A stretch of 64,000 nucleotides of DNA from Pseudoxanthomonas sp. (GCF_027498035.1 NZ_CP114978.1:1922001-1986000); one strand, 5' to 3'; counted from the stretch's first letter, positions 16,564 to 25,591 are shown. Notes: a model not told the origin generated them from the letters alone. Program-made: numbers and translations.

Positions 16564-16635
16564 GAACCGGGGTCAGAGTGCAATTTTTGACTGAGGAAAT
16601 TGCACTCTGACCCCGGTTCCCCTGACCCCGGTTCC
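16564..16635. repeat. Perfect 23-bp inverted repeat plus partial third arm
   Basis: The left arm (16564-16586) and right arm (16597-16619) are exact reverse complements over 23 bases, with the 10-base loop TTGACTGAGG. A further CCTGACCCCGGTTCCC (16620-16635) repeats part of the right arm. The core TGCACTCTGACCCC recurs at 14281-14294 as GTGCACTCTGACCCC. It is unrelated to the GTAG repeats and may act as a strong terminator for the cyclotransferase gene. It fills part of the 327-base gap before the malic enzyme gene. I see no gene there. Confidence 0.8.
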
Positions 16636-16880
16636 CGACGGATACAGATCCGACGCGATCTCACCAGAAACCGCTTTCATCAAGACCGCTTCGATGCTTT
16701 CAACGGAAACCGCCAACACCGGCGTTCCGTTGAGTGGGAATGCGCGTAAAACGGCGATTGTCCGCACCACGTCAACTCTGGTCTGATCGCGTGCCCCGGC
16801 AGGTCACGCACCTGCCACGCGCGCGTCGCAACACACTGCTGATCGCGCCGCTTCCCTCTTCTACGCAAAGTCCTGAATCC

Positions 16881-18188
16881 ATGAGCGCACAACCGAAACC
16901 CGATACCGCCACCGACAACCGCCAGGCCGCCTTGGACTATCACCGCTGGCCGCAGCCGGGCAAGCTGGAAGTGGCGCCGACCAAGTCGGTCGGCACCCAG
17001 CAGGACCTGGCGCTGGCCTACTCGCCCGGCGTGGGCTATGCGTGCGAGGCCATCGTCGCCGACCCGGCGCAGGCGCACTTCATGACCAGCCGCGGCAACC
17101 TGGTCGGCGTGGTCACCAACGGCACCGCGGTGCTGGGCCTGGGCAACATCGGCCCGCTGGCCGGCAAGCCGGTGATGGAAGGCAAGAGCATCCTGTTCAA
17201 GCGCTTCGCCGGCGTGGATGCATTCGATATCGAACTGGACGCAAACGACCCAGAGAAATTGATCGAGATCGTCGCGGCGATGGAGCCGACCTTCGGCGGC
17301 ATCAACCTGGAAGACATCAAGGCGCCGGAGTGCTTCGTCATCGAACGCACGTTGGCTGGCCGCATGAACATCCCGGTCTTCCACGACGACCAGCACGGCA
17401 CTGCGATCGTCGTGGGCGCGGCGGTGACCAACGCGCTGCAGCTGGTCGGCAAGCGCATCGAGGACATCCGCCTGGTCGTGTGCGGCATGGGCGCGGCGGG
17501 CGTGGCCTGCGTGGACATGCTGGTGTCGCTGGGCCTGCAGCGCGCCAACATCCTGGCCGTGGACCGCAGCGGTGTGATCCACAGTGGCCGCGACAATCTG
17601 GACGTGAGCAAGGCGGCTTATGCACGCGACACCGACGCACGCACGCTGGCCGACGCCCTGCACGGCGCGGACCTGTTCCTGGGCCTGTCCGGCCCGGGCA
17701 CGCTGACCGCGCAGATGCTGGCGACCATGGCCGCTGATCCCATCGTGCTGGCGCTGGCCAATCCGTATCCGGAAATCCTGCCGGCCGAGGCGCGCGCCGT
17801 GCGCAGCGACGTGATCGTCGGCACCGGCCGCTCGGACTTCCCCAACCAGATCAACAACGTGCTGTGCTTCCCCTACCTGTTCCGTGGTGCGCTGGACTGT
17901 GGCGCTTCGCGGATCGACACCGGCATGAAGGTCGCCTGCGTGCACGCACTGGCACAGTTGGCCCTGACCCAGACCGATGCGCAGGGCAACGCGCTGTTCG
18001 GCCGCGAACGACTGATCCCGCACCCGCTGGACCCGCGCCTGCTGGTGGAACTGCCGGCCGCGGTGGTCCAGGCCGCGATGGCCAGCGGCCTGGCAACGCG
18101 TCCGATCACCGACATCGACGGCTATCGCGTCCGCCTGGCGCAGCTGGCCAGGGACTTGAAGGCCCGCTGGGATGCACCGCAGGCCTGA
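16881..18188 (+). CDS. NADP-type malic enzyme, short form without phosphotransacetylase domain
   Basis: Oxidatively decarboxylates malate to pyruvate, supplying pyruvate and NAD(P)H. 435 residues from ATG 16881; the frame is open further upstream, but MSAQPKPDTATDNRQAALDY is a typical start. Malic enzyme landmarks are DLALAYSPGVGYACE (catalytic Tyr region), VMEGKSILFKRFAGVDAF, IPVFHDDQHGTAIV (metal-binding Asp pair) and the GMGAAGVAC Rossmann loop. E. coli MaeB has about 300 more residues of PTA-like regulatory domain, which are absent here. A strong bidirectional terminator follows at 18209-18240. Confidence 0.92.
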   Translation: MSAQPKPDTATDNRQAALDYHRWPQPGKLEVAPTKSVGTQQDLALAYSPGVGYACEAIVADPAQAHFMTSRGNLVGVVTNGTAVLGLGNIGPLAGKPVMEGKSILFKRFAGVDAFDIELDANDPEKLIEIVAAMEPTFGGINLEDIKAPECFVIERTLAGRMNIPVFHDDQHGTAIVVGAAVTNALQLVGKRIEDIRLVVCGMGAAGVACVDMLVSLGLQRANILAVDRSGVIHSGRDNLDVSKAAYARDTDARTLADALHGADLFLGLSGPGTLTAQMLATMAADPIVLALANPYPEILPAEARAVRSDVIVGTGRSDFPNQINNVLCFPYLFRGALDCGASRIDTGMKVACVHALAQLALTQTDAQGNALFGRERLIPHPLDPRLLVELPAAVVQAAMASGLATRPITDIDGYRVRLAQLARDLKARWDAPQA

Positions 18189-18208
18189 CCGCGCGGCCAT
18201 TCCCAGAG

Positions 18209-18240
18209 ACGAAAAGGGCGCCACAGGGCGCCCTTTTCGT
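18209..18240. terminator. Bidirectional intrinsic terminator
   Basis: ACGAAAAGGGCGCC-ACA-GGGCGCCCTTTTCGT is a 14-bp perfect stem with a 3-base loop and A/T flanks on both sides. It can end the malic enzyme transcript from the left and the TonB receptor transcript from the right. Confidence 0.85.
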
Positions 18241-18262
18241 ACTGCACCGATCACGCCCTGCA

Positions 18263-21148
18263 TCAGAAGCGGAACGTCACCCCAAGCGTCAGCCCGCGGC
18301 CGTAGCGGTAGTAGCTGTTGAGCAGCAGCGGGTTGCCGTTGATGCTGGTGGTCTGCGCGTCGTTCAACAGGTTCTGGCCTTCCAGCGAGACGGTGAACAT
18401 GTCGTTGATGTTGTAGGTGATGTGCGCGGTCAACCAGGTGATCGGATCGGCCTCTTCGTTGTAGCCGGCACCCAGCACGTTGACGGCGGTGACGTAGCCA
18501 TCGGTATGGTCGGCTGTCACGCCCAGGTCCCAGGGGCCCTTCTCGTACATCAGGCTCAGCGAATACACCGACGGGGCGATGCCTTCCAGCGGGCGCTTTT
18601 CGTTGCCCACCCAGCTCTCGGACCAGTTGCGTGTGTACTGCGCGCGGAAGCCCAGGCCGTTGTCCCAGAAGTGCTGCAGGCCGGCCTCGATGCCGTGGAC
18701 CTTGGCGTAGTCGCCATTGATCGGGCGCATGACGTTGAACAGGGTCGGGCCGGTGGTGACTGCGTTGCCATCGGCATCCACGATCGGACCGACGCCGATG
18801 TCCTGGCCGGTTTCCCAGCTGGTGGTGATCTGGTTCTCGATGCGCTTGTAGAACACCGCCAGGTTGGCGATGGAGTGCTCGGTGAAATACCACTCCAGCG
18901 AGGCATCGCCCTGCTTGGCGGTGTACGGCTTCAGGTCGACGTTGCCGCTGTAGACCTTGGTGAACTCGCCCCAGGACACGCTCTCGGTGGTGCTGGTCGG
19001 CGCCAGCTGTTCCACCGACGGACGCGCCATGGTCTTGGCCGCGCCCAGGCGCAGCTGCAGGTTGTCGGACAGGTGCCACACGAAGTTGGCCGACGGCAGC
19101 ACATAGGTGTAGTCGGCCTTCTGGCTGATCGCGGTGGGATCGGCGTAGGTCGCGGTGTAGTTGAACGCGCCGTTCTCGGTGATGCTGGTGATCTGCGCGT
19201 CCCAGGCCTGCGAGGTGGTGTCGGTCTTGACCACGCGCACACCGATGTTGCCGTCCCAGCGCTCACCGGACATGTCGGCCTGCACGTAGAACGCAGTGGT
19301 CTTTTCGGTGACACGGTAGCTCTGCAGCGGGTTCCACTCCGGTGCGGCGAAGCTGTAGTCATAGGCCGTGCCGTCGGGTCGCGTGCCGTTGTAGGCGGCC
19401 AGCGCAGCCTCGTAGGCCGGCACGTTGAACGCCAGCAGGCTGCGCGGGAAGCTGGAGTTCACCCCGCTCATGAAATTGGCCAGCGAATACACCGAGATCA
19501 GGTTGCCACCCAGGTCGCCCACGTTGATCGCGTTGTCGCCGGAGTAATAGTCGGCGCCGCCGCTGAGCGTGTTGTTGATCAGGTCGCGCGACTTGCGGCG
19601 GTCGGTCAGGTTGACGCCGAACTTCAGATGATCGACATGGCCGGCACCGATGAATAGATCGCCGCTGAGCGTGCCACCGTTGATCTTGTCATCAATGTTG
19701 TCGCCAGCCAGTTCGTTGTAGTGCGTATTGAAATCGCTGGCACCGAACTCGCCATTGGCCAGGCCCGTGGCCAGGTCGCGGCCGTCGTCCAGCGTGGTGG
19801 TCACGTTGGGAATGCCCGCACTGCTCAGGTCGATACGCGTGGTGTTGGGCTGGTTCATGCGCAGGACCACGTAGCTGTCCTGGCCGCCGGAATGACGCTT
19901 GGACGTGGAGCGATACACGTCGCCGGTCACGGTGAAATCGTCGGTGACCTTCCACTCGGCGTTGGCGCCGTACAGCGCGGTGTCGACCACGCGGTATTCG
20001 GTCTGGTTGAGCAGCTCCGGGTTCAGGCGCAGCTCGGGATCGGGATTGTCCAGGGTCAGGCCGGTGACGATGCCGTTCTGCACGGTGACATTCGACCAAC
20101 GACCCGGCGAGAACAGCGGGTAGTACGAGAGCTGGTAGCCGACCTGCGGCGAATCGAGCTTGGTCTTCAGGCCATCGACGACCAGCTTGAAGGAATCATT
20201 GGGCCGCCACTCGAACTTGCCGGAAAACGCAGTGCGCTTTTTGTCTTCCAGGATCGAGCCGACCCGGAACTGGCCTGGCGCGATCAAGCCGTACTCGTCC
20301 GGGTCCAGTTCGCCATTGTTGTTGAGATCGATGTTGCCACCCCAGGCATTGCCGCCCCAGCTCGGATCGGACGGATCGGGGTTGCGGGTCCAGCCGCCGT
20401 CGTTGCCGGCGGTGTCGGTGCGGTCCTTGCGGCGCGCCGAGACCACGCCCAGGATCACGCCCATCGTGTCGTCGGCGAAGGTGTTGCTGTACACGCCGGA
20501 GAACTTGCGCCCATTGAGGTCGGACATCGTGTTGCGGTCACCTTCGACGCGCACCACGCCGTGCTGGCCTGGCTGATCGAACGGGCTGGCCGAGCGCAGG
20601 TTGACCAGGCCGCCGATGCCGCCTTCCAGGTTCGCCGCCTCGGCGCCCTTGATCACATCGGCGCCGCTGATCACATCCGCCGGCAACACGTCGTAGGCGA
20701 AGTCGCGTCCGGCGCCGTCGGTGGCCAGGATGCGGCCGTTGAACGTGGAGAGCGTGTACTCCGGGCCCAGGCCGCGCACGCTGACCTTCTGGCCTTCACC
20801 GCCGGCGGTACGGCTGATCGACACGCCGGTGATGTGGCTGAGCGAGTCGGCCACGTTGTTGTCCGGGAACTTGCCCAGCTCCAGGGCGGTGATCGAATCC
20901 TGCACCGTGGATGCATCGCGCTTGATGTCGTTGGAACGGCTCAGGCTGGCGCGGACGCCTTTGACCTGGATGCTTTCCAGGTCGATGGGTGTCTGGCCCT
21001 GGGCCTGGCCGGCATCGGCCGTGGAGGGATCAGCAGCGCCAGGTGTGGCGTCGGGTGGAGCAACCTGGGACCAGGCCGTGGCCGGCATCAACAGGGCAAG
21101 GGCAATTCCATGGCACAGACAGTGGCGATGCAGACGGACGGCGTTCAC
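18263..21148 (-). CDS. TonB-dependent receptor, Xanthomonas-Caulobacter (TIGR01782-like) class
   Basis: Outer-membrane active importer, 961 residues, probably for the alpha-galactoside or amino-sugar substrate of the neighbouring locus. Signal peptide MNAVRLHRHCLCHGIALALL; then the TonB-box region IDLESIQVKGVRASLSRSND, the plug (GKFPDNNVADSLSHITGVSI, VRGLGPEYTLSTFNGR, DVIKGAEAANLEGGIGGLVN), and a long barrel ending GLTLGVTFRF with the terminal Phe needed for BAM insertion. The start is a GTG at 21148 preceded by AGGAGA. It is divergent from the AgaR-type repressor, and the shared gap carries four AACGAAA-type sites, so it is very likely repressed with the sugar genes. Confidence 0.93.
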   Translation of the reverse strand: MNAVRLHRHCLCHGIALALLMPATAWSQVAPPDATPGAADPSTADAGQAQGQTPIDLESIQVKGVRASLSRSNDIKRDASTVQDSITALELGKFPDNNVADSLSHITGVSISRTAGGEGQKVSVRGLGPEYTLSTFNGRILATDGAGRDFAYDVLPADVISGADVIKGAEAANLEGGIGGLVNLRSASPFDQPGQHGVVRVEGDRNTMSDLNGRKFSGVYSNTFADDTMGVILGVVSARRKDRTDTAGNDGGWTRNPDPSDPSWGGNAWGGNIDLNNNGELDPDEYGLIAPGQFRVGSILEDKKRTAFSGKFEWRPNDSFKLVVDGLKTKLDSPQVGYQLSYYPLFSPGRWSNVTVQNGIVTGLTLDNPDPELRLNPELLNQTEYRVVDTALYGANAEWKVTDDFTVTGDVYRSTSKRHSGGQDSYVVLRMNQPNTTRIDLSSAGIPNVTTTLDDGRDLATGLANGEFGASDFNTHYNELAGDNIDDKINGGTLSGDLFIGAGHVDHLKFGVNLTDRRKSRDLINNTLSGGADYYSGDNAINVGDLGGNLISVYSLANFMSGVNSSFPRSLLAFNVPAYEAALAAYNGTRPDGTAYDYSFAAPEWNPLQSYRVTEKTTAFYVQADMSGERWDGNIGVRVVKTDTTSQAWDAQITSITENGAFNYTATYADPTAISQKADYTYVLPSANFVWHLSDNLQLRLGAAKTMARPSVEQLAPTSTTESVSWGEFTKVYSGNVDLKPYTAKQGDASLEWYFTEHSIANLAVFYKRIENQITTSWETGQDIGVGPIVDADGNAVTTGPTLFNVMRPINGDYAKVHGIEAGLQHFWDNGLGFRAQYTRNWSESWVGNEKRPLEGIAPSVYSLSLMYEKGPWDLGVTADHTDGYVTAVNVLGAGYNEEADPITWLTAHITYNINDMFTVSLEGQNLLNDAQTTSINGNPLLLNSYYRYGRGLTLGVTFRF

Positions 21149-21200
21149 GGCGGTCTCCTGGAGCTAGGAAGGCGGTAGTGGGGGCCTGGGTGGGTTAAAC

Positions 21201-21258
21201 AACGAAACCGAGCCTATATGAGGTTTCGTTTTGTATCAATAGCGAAATTTAACGAAAT
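21201..21258. promoter_or_regulatory. AgaR-type operator cluster, AACGAAAC motif
   Basis: AACGAAACC at 21201-21209 and its exact reverse complement GGTTTCGTT at 21222-21230 form a 9-bp inverted repeat. Two more direct copies, AGCGAAAT at 21241-21248 and AACGAAAT at 21251-21258, are spaced 10 bases apart (one helical turn). Repeated hexamer-type sites of this kind fit DeoR-family repressors. The cluster lies between the TonB receptor and the repressor gene, so it should control both. Confidence 0.7.
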
Positions 21259-21294
21259 GTTCGTATACTTCTGACCGTTTGCCCAGGAGCCCCC

Positions 21295-22074
21295 ATGTCC
21301 GCCACCCGCGACACCAGCCAGCGCCGCCTGCAGATCAGCGAACTCGTCCGCCAGCACGGCAGCGTGCAGGTGACGGCACTGGCGCGCCAGTTCGGCGTGA
21401 GCATGCAGACCGTGCGCAAGGACCTGCGCTACCTGTCCGAGCGCGGCGTCATGGCGCGCGCCTATGGCGGCGCGATCGACAGCAACGTGGTCGGCAACGG
21501 CCAGGCCGAGCCCCATTACGAAGCCAAGCGGACCTCGCACCTGGAAGAAAAGCGCCGCATCGGCGCGCGGGCGGCAGCCATGATCAAGCCCGGCGACACG
21601 GTGGCCATCGATTCGGGCACCACCTCGATCCAGCTGGCCGAAGCGCTGCCGGACATCGAGGTGACCGTGGTGACCAACGACTTCGGCGTGCTCACTGCAC
21701 TGACGCCCAAGTCCAACATCAACATCGTCATGCTCGGCGGCGAACTGCGCCGCAAGAACATGGCCTTCTATGGCGGCCTGACGGTAGAAGCGCTAGACGA
21801 CCTGCACGTGGACCTGCTGTTCCTGGGCGTAGACGGCTTCGACCTGGAGCGCGGCATCACCACGCACTACGAACCCGAAGCGATGCTCAACCGCAAGATG
21901 GTCGAGGCCGCGCGCTCGGTCGTGGCCATCACCGACAGTTCCAAGTTCGGCAAGGTCTGCCTGCACCGGATCATCCCCGTCTCCGACCTGAGCACGCTGA
22001 TCACCGACACCGGCGCACCCGATGATGTCGTCCAGGCCTGCCAGGCGCTGGGCGTGGAGTTGATGCGCGCCTGA
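21295..22074 (+). CDS. agaR: DeoR-family repressor, AgaR-like
   Basis: Transcription factor of the sugar locus, 259 residues. The N-terminal DeoR helix-turn-helix spans RRLQISELVRQHGSVQVTAL to FGVSMQTVRKDLRYLSERGV. The C-terminal DeoRC domain, which binds sugar phosphates, shows IAVDSGTTS-like AIDSGTTSIQLAEAL, VVTNDFGVLTAL, LFLGVDGFDLERGITTHY, and TDSSKFGKVCLHRI. GDGFD-type segments and the EKRRIG motif are typical of AgaR/GlpR. ATG 21295 follows AGGAG. Naming as AgaR rests on the neighbours (AgaS, AgaZ, kinase) and on matching operator sites here and at 23412. Confidence 0.85.
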   Translation: MSATRDTSQRRLQISELVRQHGSVQVTALARQFGVSMQTVRKDLRYLSERGVMARAYGGAIDSNVVGNGQAEPHYEAKRTSHLEEKRRIGARAAAMIKPGDTVAIDSGTTSIQLAEALPDIEVTVVTNDFGVLTALTPKSNINIVMLGGELRRKNMAFYGGLTVEALDDLHVDLLFLGVDGFDLERGITTHYEPEAMLNRKMVEAARSVVAITDSSKFGKVCLHRIIPVSDLSTLITDTGAPDDVVQACQALGVELMRA

Positions 22075-22142
22075 TTGATCCTGCGGGCACCGATTCGTCG
22101 ACGATTGGGCCGCCTCATGCGGTCGCCGCCACAGCGTCTCCT

Positions 22143-22233
22143 GTAGAGCCGAGCTTGTGGCAATCCCATCCTGGGGACTCGGCTGCCTTCCGGCCAGATC
22201 AGGAAAGCCCCAGCGGAGCAAGCTCCGCGCTAC
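22143..22233. repeat. SMAG/REP pair, one copy with the extended loop
   Basis: Left copy: GTAG, AGCCGAGCTT, then a 22-base insert (22157-22178, GTGGCAATCCC to TGGGGAC), then TCGGCT. Right copy: AGCGGAGC-AA-GCTCCGCG-CTAC ending at 22233. The terminal CTAC provides the TAG stop of the lipoprotein amidohydrolase gene (22230-22232 on the minus strand). It separates the convergent repressor and amidohydrolase genes. Confidence 0.75.
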
Positions 22234-23393
22234 AGGGCTGCCGACTGGTCCTTCAGGCCGAATTCGCGCACCGCATTGCGGTAGTAGATCTTGTCGATCA
22301 CTTCACGCGGCAATGCCAGGCCGGGCACGTCGGCTTTCAGCATCTCGATGCGCTGCGATTGGCCCGTGGCCAGGTAGCGCCAGTCCGATGACCAGTACGC
22401 ATGCGCCTCGGCCTTGAACACCACCGGATCGGCATCCGGCGCCTGGGTCAGGTCGGTGCCGTACATCAACCGGTCCTGGTAGCGGATGAAAAAGTCGCGC
22501 ACCTTCTCGCGGTTGCGGATCGACTGGTACTGCACCTGGCTCATGCGCGCAGCCAGGTCGACCGTGGCATTCGGGTAGCGATCCAGGAACGCGGCCAGCA
22601 CGTCCACGTCGTATTCCAGGCTGGCCATGTGCGCGCCGACGAACTTGAGCTGCGGATGGGCAGCGACGAAGCGGTCGCGCGCAGCCATCAGGTCTTCATG
22701 CGACGGCATCTCCGGATGCAGGTACATGTAGTAGTCGGGATGCTTGGAGAAGTATTCGCGGTCGTTGTCGGTGGTCATCTTGTCCAGCGGCAGCCAGCAG
22801 TTGTACGGCTCGGCCTGGTGCGCGATCAGCGGCACACCGAGTGACTGGATGTGGTCGGCCACCGGCGACAGACCCGGATCGTCGAGCTTGATCAGTTGGC
22901 CTTTCGCGTCCTTCTCGACCATGCCGATGTTCTTCCACACCTTGACCGCACTGGCGCCTTCGGCCACTTCGTCGTCCAGGCGCTTGTTGGTACGAGCCAG
23001 CCAGTCCGGCGTACCGAAGCCTTTCATGGAGAAGGTCGCCGCCCAGTGGAAGCGCTGCGGATCGTCCTTGGCCAGCTGCAGCGCCGCCACATGCTGCAGT
23101 TCGATGCCGGGGAAATCCGGGTAATCGACATTGATCGACAGCAGCTCGAAATTGTCTGCGCGCGCCTGCTGCAGGAACATCGGATCGGCACCATTGGCGT
23201 GCACATGCGCGTCGAACTTGCGCACCTTGGCGAAGTCGGCCAGCGAATACGGCGCATCGCTGGCGACCGGCTTGGGCGCCGCTGCCGCTGCTGGTGCCGC
23301 GCCACCCACCTGAGGCGCCGGAGGCGAACAGGCCGCCAGAGCGAGAAACCCCATCGACGCACACATCGCCAGCATTCGCGGAACCAGATTCAT
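22230..23393 (-). CDS. Lipoprotein amidohydrolase (Amidohydro_2, TIM barrel)
   Basis: Metal-dependent hydrolase on a lipid anchor, 387 residues, exact substrate unknown. The start ATG 23393 gives the lipoprotein signal MNLVPRMLAMCASMGFLAL with lipobox LAAC (Cys22) and Ser at +2, which predicts the outer membrane. An Ala/Pro linker leads to the barrel: VRKFDAHVHANG (metal-binding HxH), VPLIAHQAEP, FVGAHMASLEYD, VDLAARMSQVQYQ and YGTDLTQAPDADP (catalytic Asp). Family members include lactonases and decarboxylases. An AgaR-type site (23412) sits just upstream, so it belongs to the sugar regulon. It is not the cytoplasmic NagA-like deacetylase of GalNAc pathways. The stop lies inside a GTAG repeat. 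Confidence 0.82.
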   Translation of the reverse strand: MNLVPRMLAMCASMGFLALAACSPPAPQVGGAAPAAAAAPKPVASDAPYSLADFAKVRKFDAHVHANGADPMFLQQARADNFELLSINVDYPDFPGIELQHVAALQLAKDDPQRFHWAATFSMKGFGTPDWLARTNKRLDDEVAEGASAVKVWKNIGMVEKDAKGQLIKLDDPGLSPVADHIQSLGVPLIAHQAEPYNCWLPLDKMTTDNDREYFSKHPDYYMYLHPEMPSHEDLMAARDRFVAAHPQLKFVGAHMASLEYDVDVLAAFLDRYPNATVDLAARMSQVQYQSIRNREKVRDFFIRYQDRLMYGTDLTQAPDADPVVFKAEAHAYWSSDWRYLATGQSQRIEMLKADVPGLALPREVIDKIYYRNAVREFGLKDQSAAL

Positions 23394-23411
23394 CGCATCT
23401 CTCAGTGATAA

Positions 23412-23429
23412 AACGAAACTTAAAGAAAC
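23412..23429. promoter_or_regulatory. Second AgaR-type operator
   Basis: AACGAAAC (23412-23419) and AAAGAAAC (23422-23429) are direct repeats 10 bases apart, the same motif and spacing as at 21241-21258. The 110-base gap separates the divergent amidohydrolase and GH36 genes, so one operator can serve both. Confidence 0.65.
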
Positions 23430-23503
23430 CATATCGCAACAAAACGCTTGCATCAACCGTCCCGCCTGACGCAGAATCCGGCCAACTCAACCGGATTGCC
23501 CTC

Positions 23504-25591
23504 ATGCCACCGATTGGACGTCGTACCGCCCTGAAACTCGTGGCCGGCAGCATGGCCGGTGGCATGGCGTGGGCCACCCTGCCCTGGGCACAGGCTGCAG
23601 CCAAGCGCGGGAACGTGACCGTCCAGGATGCACGCCTGACGATCAGCTTCGACCGTCGCCTGCATAGCGCCCTTGCTTCAGGGGGCACGGTGCTGACACC
23701 GTACCAGCCCAGCGAAAGCCTGTTGCTGGCCAACGGTGCGATGGAAGATTTCGCCCTGACCGGGCAACACGAACTGGCCGTGGACGATGCCCGGCATGGC
23801 CCCGGCCACCAGCTGATCGTCACCGGGCGCTCCGAGCGCGGCATCGAAAAGCAGGTCGCCGTGACCTTCTTCGATGCGTTGCCCGGCATGGCCGTGCTGC
23901 AGACCCGCTACCTCAACCAGGGCCAGGCGCCACTGGACGTGGCCGGCTGGCGCAACGCCGCGCATGAACTGGGCGACGCGCCGGGCGGCTTCTGGAGTTT
24001 TTCCGGCGCCACCCACACCGACCGTCGCGACTGGGTCCAGCCGCTGACGGCCAACTTCGACCAGCGCAACACCTTGTCGATGGATTCCTCCGATTACGGC
24101 GGCGGCACGCCGGTGGCCAACCTGTGGCGCCGCGACATCGGCCTGGCCGTGGGTCATGTCGAGCCCGTCCCGCGCCTGATCGACCTGCCCGTCAGCAAGA
24201 CGCCGAAGGGCGCCAGCCTGGCGGTCGAATCGTTGCAACCCAGCGTGCTGGCGCCGGGCCAGAGCCTGGTCACCGAGCGCACCCTGCTGGCCGTGCATAC
24301 CGGCGATCACTTCGCGCCACTGCAGCAGTACCGGCAGTTCATGCAGGACGAAGGCATCGCCGGGCCGCAGGCGCCTGCTTCGGCGTTCGCGCCGATCTGG
24401 TGCGCCTGGGGCTACGGGCGCGACTTCAACGTCGAGCAGATCCTGGCGACGCTGCCCAAGGCCAGGGACCTGGGCTTCGAATGGGCCGTGCTGGATGACG
24501 GCTGGCAGACCAATGAAGGCGACTGGAAGATCGACACGCGCAAGTTCCCGCGCGGCGATGCCGACATGCGTGCGTTCACTGCCGAAGTCCGCAAGCACGG
24601 CATGCGTCCGCGCTTGTGGCTGGCGCCGCTGGCAGCCGACCCGGGCAGCGACGTGCTGCACGACCACGTGGACATGCTGCTGCTGGACAAGGACGGCGCC
24701 TTCCAGACCGTGACCTGGTGGAACGCGCTGACCCAATGCCCGGCCTACCAGCCAACCATCGATTTCTACGTCGCGCTGGTGAAGAAGGCGATCGGCGACT
24801 GGGGCTTCGAGGGCATCAAGCTCGATGGCCAGCATCTCAATGCGGTGGCGCCCTGCTACAACCCGGCGCACAAACACGCGCACCCGACCGACTCGGTCGA
24901 AGGCCTGGCCACGTTCTGGAAGGCGATCCATGCCGCCGCGCGCGAAGCCAATCCCGAGGCCGTGGTGGAACTGTGTCCATGTGGCACCGCGTTCGCCTTC
25001 CACAACCTGCCGGCGACCGACCAATTCCCGGCGTCCGATCCGCTCTCGTCCTGGCAGGTGCGCAGCAAGGGCAAGAGCGTCAAAGCACTCATGGGCCACA
25101 CCAGCAGCTATGCCGGTGACCATGTGGAGCTGTCCGATGGCGGCGATGACTTCGCCTCCAGCGTCGGCATTGGCGCGGTGATCTCGTCCAAGTTCACCTG
25201 GCCCAGGGATACCGAGCACCCGTCCGAACCCCTTCCGCCCGGCGGCTTCGTGCTCAACCCCGAGCGCGAGGCGCTGTGGCGCAAATGGGTCGGCCTGTAC
25301 AAGCAGCACATGCTGCCGCAGGGCGAGTACCTGGGCACGCTGTACGACATCGGCTTCGACAGGCCCGAAGCGCACGCCATCCGCAAGGATGCTGCGATGT
25401 ACTACGCCTTCTACGCAACGCAGTGGAGTGGCGCGGTGCAGCTGCGCGGCCTGGGTGCCGGCCGTTACCAGGTGCGTGATCTGTTCAATGAGGTGGACCT
25501 GGGCCAGGTCGATGCGCAGGCCAATACCTTGAAGGTCGACTTCAAGCGCTTCGTGCTGCTGCAGGCCACGCCGCTCGGAGCCGACGCATGA
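23504..25591 (+). CDS. GH36-type alpha-galactosidase / alpha-N-acetylgalactosaminidase, Tat-exported
   Basis: Exo-alpha-glycosidase removing terminal alpha-galactose or alpha-GalNAc in the periplasm. 695 residues from ATG 23504. The N-terminus MPPIGRRTALKLVAGSMAGG is a twin-arginine signal (RRTALK) ending AQA. A beta-rich domain is followed by the catalytic barrel: PIWCAWGYGRDFNVEQIL, WAVLDDGWQTNEGDW, RPRLWLAPLAADPGS, GFEGIKLDGQHLN with the probable nucleophile Asp441, and VVELCPCGTAFAFHN. The C-terminal beta domain ends FVLLQATPLGADA. KLDGQ/CPCG differs from the KWDMN/CSSGG of classic GH36 galactosidases, so substrate is open. It is the first gene of the operon and overlaps the permease start. 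Confidence 0.85.
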   Translation: MPPIGRRTALKLVAGSMAGGMAWATLPWAQAAAKRGNVTVQDARLTISFDRRLHSALASGGTVLTPYQPSESLLLANGAMEDFALTGQHELAVDDARHGPGHQLIVTGRSERGIEKQVAVTFFDALPGMAVLQTRYLNQGQAPLDVAGWRNAAHELGDAPGGFWSFSGATHTDRRDWVQPLTANFDQRNTLSMDSSDYGGGTPVANLWRRDIGLAVGHVEPVPRLIDLPVSKTPKGASLAVESLQPSVLAPGQSLVTERTLLAVHTGDHFAPLQQYRQFMQDEGIAGPQAPASAFAPIWCAWGYGRDFNVEQILATLPKARDLGFEWAVLDDGWQTNEGDWKIDTRKFPRGDADMRAFTAEVRKHGMRPRLWLAPLAADPGSDVLHDHVDMLLLDKDGAFQTVTWWNALTQCPAYQPTIDFYVALVKKAIGDWGFEGIKLDGQHLNAVAPCYNPAHKHAHPTDSVEGLATFWKAIHAAAREANPEAVVELCPCGTAFAFHNLPATDQFPASDPLSSWQVRSKGKSVKALMGHTSSYAGDHVELSDGGDDFASSVGIGAVISSKFTWPRDTEHPSEPLPPGGFVLNPEREALWRKWVGLYKQHMLPQGEYLGTLYDIGFDRPEAHAIRKDAAMYYAFYATQWSGAVQLRGLGAGRYQVRDLFNEVDLGQVDAQANTLKVDFKRFVLLQATPLGADA

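Noticed and set aside
16734..16880. N-terminal extension of the malic enzyme from an upstream ATG
   Set aside because: The added 49 residues have no similarity to malic enzymes and low-complexity Arg-rich content; the usual start is at 16881.
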